From positions 681,117 through 745,116 of the forward strand of contig CAXAMN010001225.1 of the NCBI GenBank assembly GCA_963970005.1: a DNA stretch of 64,000 bases. The letters run 5' to 3'. This DNA comes from Durusdinium trenchii. Lineage: Eukaryota; Sar; Dinophyceae; Suessiales; Symbiodiniaceae. The notes below the pieces were generated by a model. It was not told the origin of the DNA and ran no database searches. It saw only the letters and a program-made list of their open reading frames with translations. This document shows, piece after piece, positions 44,685-57,516 of this stretch. The position numbers were made by a program, and so were the translations under genes. Position 1 is the stretch's first letter, and each line of letters opens with the position of its first letter.

Positions 44685-47657
44685 TCATAAGCCGAGGTTG
44701 ACAAAGCAACATTCAATATAGTGTTGCAGGAATTCTGCACCAGTGGTTGGGCAATGCAATCCGTCAAAGGGCTTATAAAAAGTCAATGCACCATGACTCC
44801 CAAAACAACTAACTATATCATGTATACATATACATACAACATATATGATTACAAATGCATGCGCACTGCACACCTAAGCTATCTTAAACTATATGCAGGT
44901 ACATATCACAAAAATCATCCAGCAAACCGTTCCCATGGCAAACTTTGTGGGACAACTGAGCAGCAGGGTGGTCCGCGCAGCCAGGTGCACTCCTCCAGCT
45001 TAAGCAGCAAAACCAATGGAAGCTTCTGAGCACCTCAGGTCAACTTGCTTGAGATGTGGACCGTCAGCATGAAAATTGGTCACATCTGGACGCCGTTAAG
45101 ATTGGATGCCTCTATTTGTTTGAGAGGCGTCGCTGGTGCGGGTCGCTCATCGAAGAAAATCTTGCACTGTGCAGGGTCGGATTGCATGTCCAGCCGCGAC
45201 TCCTTGCAGGACAGCACCTGGACTCTGGCATCTTGATTTTCTCTGATCTTGGGGGCATGCAGGTATGAAACAAAAAACTGGAATGGAATGGTAACACCCT
45301 TTTTCAAGGGGGGGTGGTCCAATTGGAGGAGGTTGACCACAATTCTTCGGTCCTCCCGTGGGAAACTGTGAACAATCTGACGAAAAACCAAGGGCTACTG
45401 CCCATGGATGGCTCCTCACTTGCTGGGCTCTATGGCCACTTGTGCTTCAAAACCTATGCTGGAACACTTCTTATCGAGAAGGCTGAGAAAACAGCAGCAT
45501 TAGTACGCTCAAGCCTTCCTTGATCTAATTGCCAGCCTGCAACCAAACAAGTTCCCTATGTTCATTCACACTCGAATGCTACTTCCCCCAAACTTTTGAA
45601 TGTATCATGATCAACCCCTTTTGCCATGATCTTGGAGAAGCTTGCCCATGCTGAGCTTGTCGTTGGGGCAACGGCCAAGCTTGTCTGAAAGGTCCCGAAT
45701 GGCAGTGTCCACCTGATCTGCCGAGAACTCTGTGATCAATCCTGTCTGCACCTTGCAACTAGACTAGACCAGGGGGCCACAGCAGGACTCTGCAGTCACG
45801 GCTCATCCAGCACTCTCAGCCCACGTTGAGTGTACACACCTAATAGCGATGGCCTCCAACCTACTGGCTCCTGAAGAAAACATACACATTGCTCCCATTA
45901 GCTCACACCGGTCACACCTCTGCCCCCTCAATTGCCTCGTCCATCGCTTTCTGGGACGGCCTCGCATGACTCGGCGTTCCCTCGAACCCTGGCGCCCTTC
46001 GTCAAACGCCCAGACCGATCAGGGAAACATTCAGAAGGACCAGGGGCAAACTCGATGAGAAACAGAGTTCCTACCTTGAGAGTCTTTAATGACTTCTTTG
46101 TTGTTCATAATTGACTGGGCAGTGGCCCCCAACATGTGTGCTTAGGCTTTCGTTTGGCACAGCGCCTGTGCTGTCGGCCACTGATTGGGACAACATTAAG
46201 TTCTCCATCAGACCTGTGGAAAACCTTCCACTCTTCAACAGTGTGCTCATGTCGTTCATCTTAACCACACCAATCAGTGGCTAGGTCTCACGTCTTGGGA
46301 TATCTGATATCTTTTCACTGGGAGGCCGAACAACTCCGTCACGCCTAGGCCCTAGGCTGCTCGCTTGCCACCTGTCCCTAGCATCATTGTGCATCATTGT
46401 GTATCTGTGTATCTAACTTCGCTCATCATCTCCCCACTTTTAAGTGCCCCCCCTCCCCCCAGTCGTCCCAATCGGCATTGGACGGGAGTCGGACGGGAGC
46501 ATCCAAGGCCCCGAGCATGCGGTCCCCACGCGGCACGAACTGCGTTGTTCGACACGGAGATACGGCCCCGGTGGGCCGCCCCACCTATGGGTGCTCTTCA
46601 AGAGAGGAGAGCAACCTTTTTTTCGCGGGGGTAGTGTGACCCAACAAGAACTGGATTCCACCATCTCGTGGGGCACCCCAACATAAATTGAGCATCATGT
46701 CCGCCTCTGGTTGGCATGGGCCACAAAAACTTGGAGCCAACCAACATGCCCTTGCTCAGTCCAGATAGACTGAATGCCGGTCAAGGATAGCCAACCATGT
46801 CTGTTCATGTCAATTACCATCAATTCCAAACCTTTGACCGAGCCTCCCAATGTCTGTTCGCCTCCCGAGAGAATCCGAGGAATCCAGATGTACTGGGTTG
46901 CAGGAAGCTTTTTGAACGGCCAGATTGCAGAAGCTTCACCCACTGTGGTAATCATGAGCTCCAAAAGAGGCAGGGTATGGCCGGATCCTGTCCTCTCCAG
47001 TTAGCTGGTTCAGGTCATCTCCAGGTGTGCCGCCTACACATGATTAAGTAATGTTAGTAATTATATAAGTGCTGTGGCCTTGTTTAGGGGTATGCCCCAG
47101 CAATCCAATAAAATATAGTTATATACATGAACAGCATCACAATTGACTTTGAATGTCGGCATAGGTGCTCAAACAGCCTCCTAAAGTCACACCCCAATGA
47201 ATCTGTATTCTATATATATATAGAGAGAGAGAGAGAGATTGGGATGATGCGCCCGGCGCCCATCAAATAGGCTCAAAACGAGGCAGCCGGCAAATCTGGC
47301 AGTCCAGCCATGGGACTAACTGGTCTACAGTGACTACATTATGTCCTTTCTGGATTCAAGCCGGAATCAGTTTCAACATGTTTCAACCAATGACCTTGCA
47401 AAAAACTAACCTGCTGTCTCTGTTGTAACTCACCTGAACCAACGTTGCAATGTTGATTGCAACCGCCTCTTTACCCCAGCTCCGTGTTGTTCCAATTGGC
47501 CGATGTCATCCAACCTCCAACCTACGTGCCTCGGGTGATTTGGTGCCAGCGGATCTCCAACCTGGGAATAAAGCCGGTCTGGAGAGACATCTAAAAACTG
47601 GACCAATTTCAGGGTGCTCCCCCAAAGCATTGCAAGCACACAGCACAGGGACGTGAC
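44685..47657 (-). CDS. Nine-exon gene of unknown function, 3' end complete
   Basis: Exons were recovered by splice signals and phase: 47657-47434 (donor CAG|GTGAGT), 46992-46731, 46280-46075, 45870-45840 (31-nt microexon), 45758-45616, 45536-45460, 45394-45084, 44998-about 44920 and 44771-44685 (stop TGA). Introns run from 65 to 450 bp, and all junction phases agree. One junction (45460/45394) needs a GC donor. The product reads, for example, GLITEFSADQVDTAIRDLSD, LKKGVTIPFQFFVSYLHAPK and ETTVG-free stretches with normal composition. I do not recognise a family. In the third exon the reading shifts frame at about 46133-46142 (NESLST to MLGATAQS), which looks like a 1-nt insertion or 2-nt deletion. 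The gene is otherwise well formed, so this could be an assembly error or early decay. The 5' end is not found; exon-like sequence at 49390-49700 may belong to it. Confidence 0.6.
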
Positions 47658-47659
47658 CT

Positions 47660-50130
47660 AGCAGCTAGCAGAATCTCTATGTGGAGTGCATCTACATGTC
47701 CAATCTTTAAGAAATGTGCTTGTTCTCGAAACTGATTTGGAGAAAAAAGGATGCAATGGTGCAGAAATGTGTTTATGATCTTGTCTCGTAGCGAATCAAG
47801 TCAGTAATTTTACTTGTATCACGCACAAGAAAGCACGCATTCTATTTACAAGTATTTACAAGTGCTTGTTGAATGTTGATGAATGTGGAGGATGTTGAAT
47901 GAATTCTTTGAAGTGAGAAAAGGCCACAAGCACCAACACTTCCCTAGCATAAGCAAGAGGCTAGGGGACGTCCTTGAAAGGGGAGTCTGCAATACCCCCC
48001 ACCCCAGCTGTCACTCTGTCACTGGACCCTCCGACACTGAAGGAGGTATTGCAGCGCATGAGCCTCGACAATGTGCTTTCGGGCTGCTGAATCGAAAGGT
48101 GCTGGAAAAGAATCATTGTGGCCAACAACTTCAAACAGTTGGACAGTTGAAAGTCTTGACTTTAATCTTGAAGCCAGGATTGATCACCAAAGGCTTCATG
48201 AGCTCATGACTGCAATGCAGTCACACTAAGTAATCTTCGCATCTCAATGCAGCATCTGCAAAGAGCTTGCGCCATCTCCAAAAAAGCAAATCAACTTGAG
48301 ATATTCTAGATCAGGTCAACCACGGATTCAGAAACTAGAACCGCGGATTCGGAAACTAGGGTGGCCACGGATTCGGAAACTAACTAGGCACGGCGCGGAT
48401 TCGAAAACTAGGATTCGGAAACTAGAACGGCGGATTCGGAAACTAGAACGGGTCTGAATCGGATAGTTTCCGAATCGGGTCTGTGAAATACGAATATGTC
48501 CACGCTACATCAACACAAACATTTCATTAGATCCCCACCCCCACACCCCCCAGTTTCTGAATCGGCTAGTTTCTGAACCGGGTGAGTTTCTGAATCGAGA
48601 CACTCTGTAGTTTCAGAATCGCAAGTTTCTGAATCGTAGTTTCTGAATCGGAGCTAATTTCTGAATCCTCTGTTCTTCTAGATCAAGCAGGAAATTGATT
48701 GCCCTCACAGAATTCATCTGCAACCCCCTGTGAGAGGTCTTTCATTTGGCCCCGGTCTTCCAGATGGGGGGGCTCAGCAAGGATCTCCAAAATCGAACAT
48801 CAACTAGCGATGTGTTCCGCACTTTGCCGTGCTTCAGTCTCTATTTTGTGAATGGCTTTCACCACACTCCGTCGAGAAGACCCTCCTTCTTTCCCGCTGC
48901 CTTTGAGGTGCTGCAGGAGTTCTTCCATAAATGAAGCTGCTCAATGCTGTCAATGCGTTTCAATCCTCAAGCTGGTCCAAAACTGGTGTGAACTGGACCC
49001 CGTTCCATTCTCCATGATGGGAGGGAACGCACTAAGGCCTCCAGCCAGGAAACCCACCGATGTCTGGAAAGAGCTCCTGCGAGTCCAAGCTGAAAAATCC
49101 CACAAGCCTTTGACTCACCGAGCGTGATATAACAGTCTACAGGTATATATAAGAATGGTATATAGATCATTGAATAATATTACATACACTGACATACACA
49201 TAAACAACGGAGTAGATGGAGATGGCGCAACGCACTGTGTTCAAAGGTGGCAAGTAAGCGGCGAACCCATCAGTACTTGGGTGAACTGGGAGTAAACCCC
49301 TCAGAGCTCCTGACAAACCCGTCCTCAAGTGGCGGTTATATATAGGTCAAAACTTGCCCAGGGCTAAATCGATGTCAATGTAGCACGGTGCTTGGCGCAA
49401 AGATCCACAGACTAGCAACATCTAGCAACCGGAATGGTTCTGGCTGGAACATGTAGGCACCATCCCACCAGGTCCCATTTGGACTATCTCGAGGCCTTGC
49501 TTGCCAGACCCCGAAATCTCCACGGACTCGGATTCGCCCGGTCCTTGGCATCCAGGACTTCGTCACCTTCCGGCAAAACAGGTCGAAAGAGCAAATCCGA
49601 ATCCTTAATTGAGCAAAACTGTCCAGTGAAAGAGTGTGTTGATCTGCCGATCGCCGCTGATGTTGTTGTGTGACCTTGTGACCTGACGAGGAATTTGTAA
49701 GCTTTGGAGATATGTCTGACGAAGAGGCTCACGCAAGCAAAATGTGCATGCGGCACCTGATGGATCAAGCACTCCTCAAAACTGCCGGACCCCGTGCAGG
49801 GTGATGCCTACATGAACGAAACCATGAAGTCCAATGACAGTGTGTCTCGGTGAGCACAAAAATGACAGTTTGTCTTGGTGAGCATAGGGACATAATTAGT
49901 ATCAGGGTCAAGTGTTACAATTCACCTCTCTCCCACAAAAAGGAATCACCCAAATTTAACGTCAGCCTTATTCAGCCTTTGATCGTAGCTGTAATGTGGC
50001 ATTCTAGCACATGCGCGTGTGTGGCACGCCATTGCCATGTGGCGTGCATGAAATGACGAAAAGCCTCAAGAATGCAAAGTTGGCGGAATAAAACTTTTGT
50101 TAAGCACTGAGGCAGTCGTGCACGACAATA
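47660..50130. other. Mixed region: inverted repeat cluster and possible exons
   Basis: A TA/GA microsatellite lies just left at 47213-47240. The inverted motif cluster is at 48323-48678. Minus-strand frames at 49490-49640 (KDSDLLFRPVLPEGDEVLD) and 49375-49490 (NGTWWDGAYMFQPEPFRLLD) look coding but are in different frames without a clean intron between them. Confidence 0.35.
48323..48678. repeat. Inverted cluster of a GATTCGGAAACTA motif
   Basis: At least six copies of GGATTCGGAAACTAG or variants run on the plus strand at 48323-48450. They are followed by seven or more copies of the reverse complement TAGTTTCTGAATC from 48464 to 48678, after a 70-bp interruption. Confidence 0.8.
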
Positions 50131-50131
50131 A

Positions 50132-50277
50132 CTATGAAATTGAAGTATTCTCAAACAATCTCCAGTTGGCTTCTTTGCGGTTCCACCAACCACGGTCGTC
50201 AAATAAAATCTTACAGCTGATGACCCGCCTTTTCGTTTGGAGCTTGATCTGCTCTCTTGGACTCTGGAAGGGCTGGC
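50132..50277 (-). CDS. Probable 3'-terminal exon of an unknown gene
   Basis: After the acceptor TTGGCCGCAG the minus strand reads QPFQSPREQIKLQTKRRVIS, then a Trp-rich stretch, and stops with TAG at 50134-50132. The exon is 146 nt and starts in phase 1. No domain recognised; upstream exons not linked. Confidence 0.4.
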
Positions 50278-52730
50278 CTGCGGCCAAGGACACACAATTC
50301 CAGGAGAAGCTACCGGGGAACGACCGACTAGTTGATGGATAAACAACAGAAACGTATGGAAAAGTGAATTCCACCTAACCCGTTGGTTGTTTCAAATCCT
50401 AGAGTCCCACAGTTCTTGCTCTGTGGGAATCATGTCTGTTTCGTTTGGGCGAATAGTTTCCGCTGTGACTGCTGTGTTGTGGTACCCTCTGCTTGGGAGT
50501 TGGGGAAGTGACAGCCAGAATGCAACTGAATGACGTTTTGAATGTACCTATTCTGTTCCTTTTCGTTTGAGCATTTCGATCTATTATTAATATCATTTAA
50601 TATCATTCCAGTTCTTTCAGGATATTCTCGACCATTCCCACGTAGTATAAACATCGGTTTGCAAAAAGGAACCGCCTCACCATCCAAACGTTAGAGATCT
50701 TTAGAGTGATGCCATCAGATCATCAAATTGGTGGGCTATAGTGGGCAGTATATACAGTATATACGTGTGTGTGTGATTGTGTATATACATATATGTGTTT
50801 AAATAAGTGTACAATATTATATATATATATATGGGCATGTATTTTTTAATAGGGGGAACCCCAACCAATGGGTTTTGGTCTATGGTCTCCCTATATATAC
50901 ACACCCAGATGGTCTTTGGGAGCCCACCCATCCATCGAACGCCTCCCCATGTGATCGCACAAATGTATACAAATGTCACATCTCGCCATCGTCCCATCTC
51001 GCTCCTCTCAGACTCACAGCATGCTGGAGCATTCTTGTCGGTTGCACGGCAGCAGGCGTAGCCCCAGCCATCTTGCGATGAAAAGAAAGAGCCCCACCTC
51101 AGTCCAACAGAGGGCGCAAGGGACAAACCCCGAAAGGACGGATCGGCACGGCCGGGTTGCTGCGGCTTTGGAACCAGGAGTTTAAGATGAATGAGTTTAA
51201 GAGATGAAGCCGGAGTAACACGCAGTTGCTCATCATCAATAATAATCGATCGAGCCTCGGATTTAACATGCTGTTTTTAACACATGAATGCAGGCCTCTC
51301 AAACCACTTCAGGGGGGATAGCTGATACTAACATAATTGATTAGTATTGATTAGTAACATCAATCTGCACGCCACGATTCATAAGCATAACATCTTTGCC
51401 TGTTGGGATCACTTTTCATCGAGCTCTTTCCGTCCCGGGCGTCCGTGCACAAATCAGCGAATCCAAACCGGACTTGCTGTAATCCTAGTATTTAACAAGG
51501 TGCATCGCTACCAGTAGCAAGAAGCTTTACTACGAGTATAGTAGCTATTTGATGCTATTTGAACCAATCCTCATGAGATCTCCCGAGTGCCACGGATGAA
51601 ACCGTCGGCTCTGTCCCAACTCAGGGCGTGGCACGCTGCTGTGGCCCGGGGGGACCACATCCTGTCAGATCTGTCAGCTCATAAGTGGCATCCGAATCCC
51701 ACCCGTCGAAGAGTGCAAAAGGTCGCGGTGGTGAATAAAGTTCATGCATCAGATCGATTTTCTGCCTAACACATTAGAAAAATAGGTGGAGAATTGATGC
51801 CAAAGGATTGCCGTGAAATGGATAGCCCTGAAGATTCTGCATGGCAACTATTCTGTGCTCACAGCCCATAGGCACGCAGAACGCTCAAGTTCAGGGCTAT
51901 GCTTTTGTCTTTCAATCTTGTACGTACACCCCGACTAGTCACTAACATGGATGTGGAAAAACAACCTATTTAATCCTGTTTGTAAAGGAACATGGTCTTC
52001 CAAGGGTCCGTGTTAGTGAGGCAGAGTGCAGGTTCTTTCAGAAGAGGTACCCTACGAATTCCATCCCCTCTTGCCAAAACAGACCGACGTGCAAGACACG
52101 TGGCGCCCCGTGGCGCTGGTGTTGCGTGTGGCCTTGTCTTGTGTGACACGGGGGGCAATCACCGCACAAGCTCGGTGGAGCACCATGACCACGCACGACC
52201 AAACACCGTTTGGTCCCGTTTCAATTGAGCAAACCCCGTGGACGACGGGGTGTCTCCCTAGTTTCATGCACATTCGTGTTTGGTCGCCCATCAGTGCTGG
52301 CAAAAAGAAAACAAAACATCAAGCGTCCGGTCTCCCACGCCGACCAAACACCTCTTCATAGCGTGAGGCTGCCAAGGATAGTTGGGCACGGCCTGAGTCC
52401 GAGTAGTCAGGTATTGGATGGTACATATATGAGCATTGTGATCAATTGGGCTACGGACAGAGAGCAAAACCTACAGTGGTAAGTAGCAATAGCAAACAGC
52501 ACTTTATATACTCAAATTATATAGCGGCTTCTGTTTTCAGGGGGGTCCATGAAATTGCTCCATATTGGAAAGATTTGGAAAGGAACTGGAGCCAAAAGTC
52601 TCACTAGGTAGGTTTGTTATGCATGCATATGCATGCATTCGATTATGGAACAGCGTCACCATGCTTTACCACCAAAACATTAATGATTATTTAATGCAGA
52701 TTAATGCGCAACACATGCGGAACCTGATAG
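50278..52730. other. No gene supported
   Basis: TA-rich microsatellites at 50750-50835. Long frames on both strands lack splice-phase support. Confidence 0.35.
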
Positions 52731-52733
52731 TAC

Positions 52734-53227
52734 TCATGGGATCCAGGTGCTTCAAAACAAGTTGAGTTTGCTGCAGTTTGCAAAGGATATCTGGCAGGGT
52801 CATCGAAAGGGTGGAGTTGGATTGCAACAGTCCACGCCGGCTGAAATTGGGTCCCCAGTCAGATGTCCATTCCATCGGTTGCTCGGACAAGTTCACGAGA
52901 TTTACATGTCGCCCCGTCCGGACCAGAACGAAGCAAAGCCACCAGAACATTTTCTCCAAAACATATAGAATATTGTAGAATACACGGCTGGTCACTGTCA
53001 CTGGGCTTAGATGAGGCTGCTCCGAACAAACAAAAAAACATATTATGCGGTATATGCGATAATATGTGTAACAATCTGATAAACAAACATGGAATAACAT
53101 GGAAGGGTACCATGGCTGCATGATATTTGAGTAGGACACCTATCTGAAACATCGACCTGTCGATGCCAACTCATCGTTCCACCAGTGCCTACCTTTGAGA
53201 CCTGCGTCGCTTGCAAACAGGGAGCGG
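52734..53227 (-). CDS. Ex­on-like blocks of an unknown gene
   Basis: A 35-nt exon (53227-53193, RSLFASDAGLK; acceptor TTTACAG, donor AAAG|GTAGGC) joins in phase 1 to 53143-53111 (RCPTQISCSHG; acceptor GTTTCAG, donor ATG|GTACCC) across a 49-bp intron. A block ending at 52734 with donor CAG|GTTCCG reads TLPDILCKLQQTQLVLKHLD and looks coding, but I could not connect its phase to the other two. Confidence 0.35.
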
Positions 53228-53299
53228 CTGTAAAGGGTCTTCAGGCAGAAACATGAAGAAACCCCGTAATCCCTGGCCACTATCTATCGTGAATCATGG

Positions 53300-54540
53300 C
53301 CTCGTTCACATCATCCCATGCTACCGTGCTGGAAGCCCTTGCAGCAACATCCCCTCGTTCATGAAGCAATGATTATTCAGCCACTGTGGCGTCTCTCTAT
53401 CTCTCTCTCTCCACACACTAGGACCCGGACAATTGCGGGCGTCACTCATATCATGTCGTTATTCCATGGCTTTGGTCCTTATCAACTTGGCCTTCGATTT
53501 CACACTGGCAGCTGCTGAGACACATGTGCAAGCTGATAAGGTTTCGGCTTGAGAGTCCAATGTCTGCATTGCAGTCAATGACAAAACATAGCTGTCACTG
53601 GTATCAGGCACGGCGTGGGAACATGTATTGGCTGAGGGTACGGGTACGCATGTCGAACTGCCACGCCCCTGGCATTGGGAGAAGCTGCGGAGAACCGGAG
53701 AAGAAGTCTTGGGATAAATATGTCTCTGGATTGCATGCAAGTTGCCCCGTGGTACCTCAATTGTAGTGAGAACTGCGGAAAAGCCCCAACATAGGCGTCT
53801 CTTTGCGTTCCTCTGGCAGCCTCTCGCCCATCTTTTCCGACCTGGTCTGAGTGACCCTCGCCGCGCGTCGCCGTCTCCGATGGCACCGAAACTCTGATGG
53901 CACGACCTGGTGGCCCAATCCACGCACTCGACTCAAGAAGCTGCCCTAACATGGGCTGTTACAACATGTGGTGAACCTCCAAGTGAAGCCCCTCACAAAT
54001 CAACGGGTATGTCTTTGCAGTGCTTGCTCTTGACATATGTTGAACAGCGCGCACGCTTGAAACGACGGTGTAGGCAGCTCTCAGATTGTCACAGCTGCAC
54101 GTCACCTCCAGCACATGAGGTTCCCCAACCACTTGCAGCGACAAAAGGCAAACCCCTGAGGTGTTCATAAAGGTGAAGCTGCAAGGAGGACTTCCTCCTC
54201 TTCTAATGCTCCCATGTCATGCGCATGTTACAACTGACGGCTTCCATATCTCTACCCTAAAGTCACGAATCTAAATAGTATAGATGATTTTAGAGGGTTG
54301 CAACAAGCTTCGCAAGGTAATTGCAAGAAGGCTTATACACTTGAGAAGAGGGAGACACCCTTTAGGTAGGAAAGCTGGAAGGTGCACGGGGGGAACCACA
54401 AGGCCCGTACACTTGCATCCCAAAAGAAGTTTGTTGATCCGATGATTTGCATCCACTTCGGGACGACGTGGGGGGGTCTTTATTGAAAAATCAATGCTCA
54501 ACATTGCTCAACGGGGGGTTACGGTTAGGAATGAAATATC
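53300..54540. other. No gene supported
   Basis: A minus-strand frame over 53459-53923 is open, but no splice or motif evidence was found. Confidence 0.3.
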
Positions 54541-54544
54541 AATT

Positions 54545-55020
54545 CCAAGCGGTTTGGTCTAAGCGGTGGTTGGCACAAGCCGTGGCTTGGTGTAAACGAT
54601 GGTTGGTGTAAGCCGTGGCTTCGTGTAAGCAGTGGTGGGTGTAAACCGTGGTGTGGTGTAAACGGTGGTGGGTGTAAACCGTGGTTGGGTGTAAACAATG
54701 GCTGGTGTAAAATGTGTTTTGGTCTAAACGGTGGTTTGGTGTAAACGGATGTAAACGGTGAGTGGTTAGTGCAAAACGTGGTGTGGTGCACACGGTGGTT
54801 GGTGTAAACCGTGGCTTGGTGTCAATTAAAACGTGGTTTGGCGTCAACGGTGGTTGGTGTAAACCGCGCAGGGGCGTAAACTTTGGTTGGAGTGAACGTG
54901 GTGTGGTGTAAACTGGTTGGTGTAAAACGACCGCGCAGGGGCGTAAACGGTGGTTAGTGTGTATAAAACGTGTTTTGGTGTAGACGGTGGTTGGTGTAAA
55001 ACGTAGCAGTGGATGCGCGG
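54545..55020. repeat. 16-17-bp degenerate tandem repeat
   Basis: Units of GGTGTAAACCGTGGTT type alternate in 16- and 17-bp spacing for about 475 bp. Paired units (33 bp) keep minus-strand frames open, which explains the His/Pro/Thr-rich ORFs. Confidence 0.8.
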
Positions 55021-55889
55021 TGCGAATGCAAATCTGAGCCGTTGATCCGAGAATTTGTTGACTAACCAACCACGTTGCCGACTTTCTCGCAGACCAAATG
55101 ACCCGCTCCAAATAAGATCCACTTCGGGACGAAGGGGTGGGTGGGTGGGGGGGGTCTGTATTGAAAGATCAATTGGAAGGGGGGGTTGGATTGAAGAATC
55201 AATTATTCCAAGGGGGAGTTGAATTGAACTATCAATTATTAGATTCGGAGGAGCCCACACTTGCTTCGCAAGACAAACTTAAGGTATCCCACTGAGGGCT
55301 ACCTTTCGTGTTTAGCCAAGTAAGTGACCCACCCAAGGAATCCAAATGATGTAGTTCATGCAAATGGCTCAATCACCCGATCCAAAGGTGGACTCTCTGT
55401 CCCGTTCTTTCAAACAGGGTGTCCTGTATACTGAAGGTCACCAAAGGAATGATCAGATCAGGGCGGCCCTGGCTGCGACACAGTGGTGACGCAAAGACCG
55501 TCCGCCGGCCGCCCCTCGCGAAGAGAGCACCTGTCGGGCCTGTCGGGAATCCGAAAGGAAAGAAACGGGCTGAGGCGGCCGAAAGAAAACGTTCGTTTTG
55601 GCTTCTCACGTCTCACATTGAATACGGAAAACGAGTGTATAGATGAGTATATAGGTAGATGTACTGAGTTTATTCATGGAGCGTTCATTCATGGAGCGTT
55701 CATCGCAAACATTTGTTGCTAATGTGTTTCACTACTCAGAAACTGCTGAAAGCAAACATGCTGGTGAAGTTGCACTGGTCATTACAGTGGTGATTGAAGC
55801 TTAGACTCTATGAACATGATCATCTTGTGGGCTTTTCACCCATGCCGCCCGGGGATGTGACCGGCAAAAGAAAGTCGATGTGTCGCTAC

Positions 55890-56151
55890 TCAGGGCTCCC
55901 TTTCATAGCAGCTGACTTCTATGTCTACAAGAGGACTTGTTTGAAACACCCTTTCCGTCCTCACCCGAGAATCCAGCCAAAAACATACCAAAAAAACACC
56001 CCAAAGGTGGCTCTGCTTCCACCACTGTCGGATTGCTTCACCTTCTAAGGTCATACCTTGCACTCCCATGCTTGGACCAACTGGGAAACATCCGAGATTT
56101 GTGCCTTCGTCTTCCGTCCTGGAAACGTTCGCATCGGCGGATGGAGTCGTT
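55890..56151 (-). CDS. Last two exons of an unknown gene
   Basis: Exon 56151-56057 (acceptor GTCCTAG, donor CAAG|GTATGA; NDSIRRCERFQDGRRRHKSR) ends in phase 2. It joins exon 55959-55890 (acceptor GGTGAG; TERVFQTSPLVDIEVSCYER, stop TGA) in phase across a 97-bp intron. The product's C-terminus is basic then mixed. Family not recognised; upstream exons not found. Confidence 0.5.
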
Positions 56152-57516
56152 CTAGGACTCAACCGCCGAATCTTCCATGAGCGAGTCAGTCTTTTTGTGG
56201 TCTTCCCTGCCAAGCTGCCAAGGAACTATAAGGGAGAAACCAAAGTCGTGGGGACATGTCGTGCTGCCCATTGCACCGGTCATCTCGAGAAAGGACACAA
56301 TGGACACAACGCCAGAGAACGCAGAATGGACTTAGAACACCCAAACGCAGGAGTCCTGAGCACCTATTAAAAGAACCATCCGACACTGATGCAGTTTGCC
56401 GCTTCTTGATTACGCCACATTGCGCCCACTGTTGGATACCAAGCAATAAAGACATGCCGCCAAATTTGGTACCCGCTATAGTCACCAGAGTCACAATTCA
56501 ATCGTGCCGCTGGTGAGCTGCATGCAGCATTTACACATTCATGTGTCCCGATCCCCGAAGGTATGGAGCCCACACAAACGCACTTTTGAATACTTTTGGT
56601 GACTCCTGTTTAGCTTTAGTTGGATTCGATTTATGCCCCTTATTTTGGACAACTTGTTTGCCTGATGGACCTTGATGGAAACCTTACAAGCGAAACATAT
56701 ATATGTATATTATAAGTGAAGAGGCTGAGGAAAACCCTTCGATTTGGAGACATGTTTTTGTTGATACGCCTTTCGAGTTCCACAACAAAAAGGGCTGTAT
56801 TATAAAAATTGAGGGCTTTTTTTGGTTTGGGGCGGGCAGAAGGGATTGCAGTCTAGCTTCCAATACCATGCCCAAAATCTGGCCTTCTCTGAGATGACCT
56901 ACTGTCCGGTTGACCTCCCAGTCACTCGAAGGGCAGTTCAGCTACAGAGCTGACTATATCCATTCTTGCAGTGGAGATTGTCGTTTTACGACATCTCAAT
57001 GGGATGGATCAAGCTGCATACTGTAATACATGTTCAAGGCTTTTGCATCAATTATGATCCCGGAGGATATCTCCGAAACCGCACGCCTTCGGGCATGCGT
57101 CTGACGAAGGTCCATCGTACAATCTAAAAATAGGGTCTCAAGCATGATATTCGGAAGTGATGTCACATGCACAACAACATCACTGTAGGTCACACAAATC
57201 CACAAAAATCCACAAACTAAGTCCTTCAGGTTGTGGTGTGTGTTTGTTCTTGAAAGAACTCAGGAGAACTTCGCCTCGGGAAAATAAGCTCTGATTCAAG
57301 AGCAAGGGGACGGTGGCTGGGAGCCTCTCCCGAACGGACCCCAACCGCATTTCGCTCGCACAAATCCTCGGAAGTCGGCAAGCAAAGAATTCTATACGGA
57401 GCTCAGTGTACATTCTTTGGAAGGTCTGCACCTTCCGTCGAATGACAAAGTGCCACAAGGCTCTACAGTTCAAAACTCCGGGATTGAAAAGCTCGTGGAA
57501 TGATCAAATTGTTGAC

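Noticed and set aside
45056..45523. Plus-strand exons at 45056-45268 and 45314-45523
   Set aside because: Composition is coding-like and one has a good donor, but the minus-strand exons covering the same bases join neighbours in correct phase while the plus-strand pair does not.
54539..55260. His/Pro-rich minus-strand ORFs
   Set aside because: Produced by the 16-17-bp repeat.
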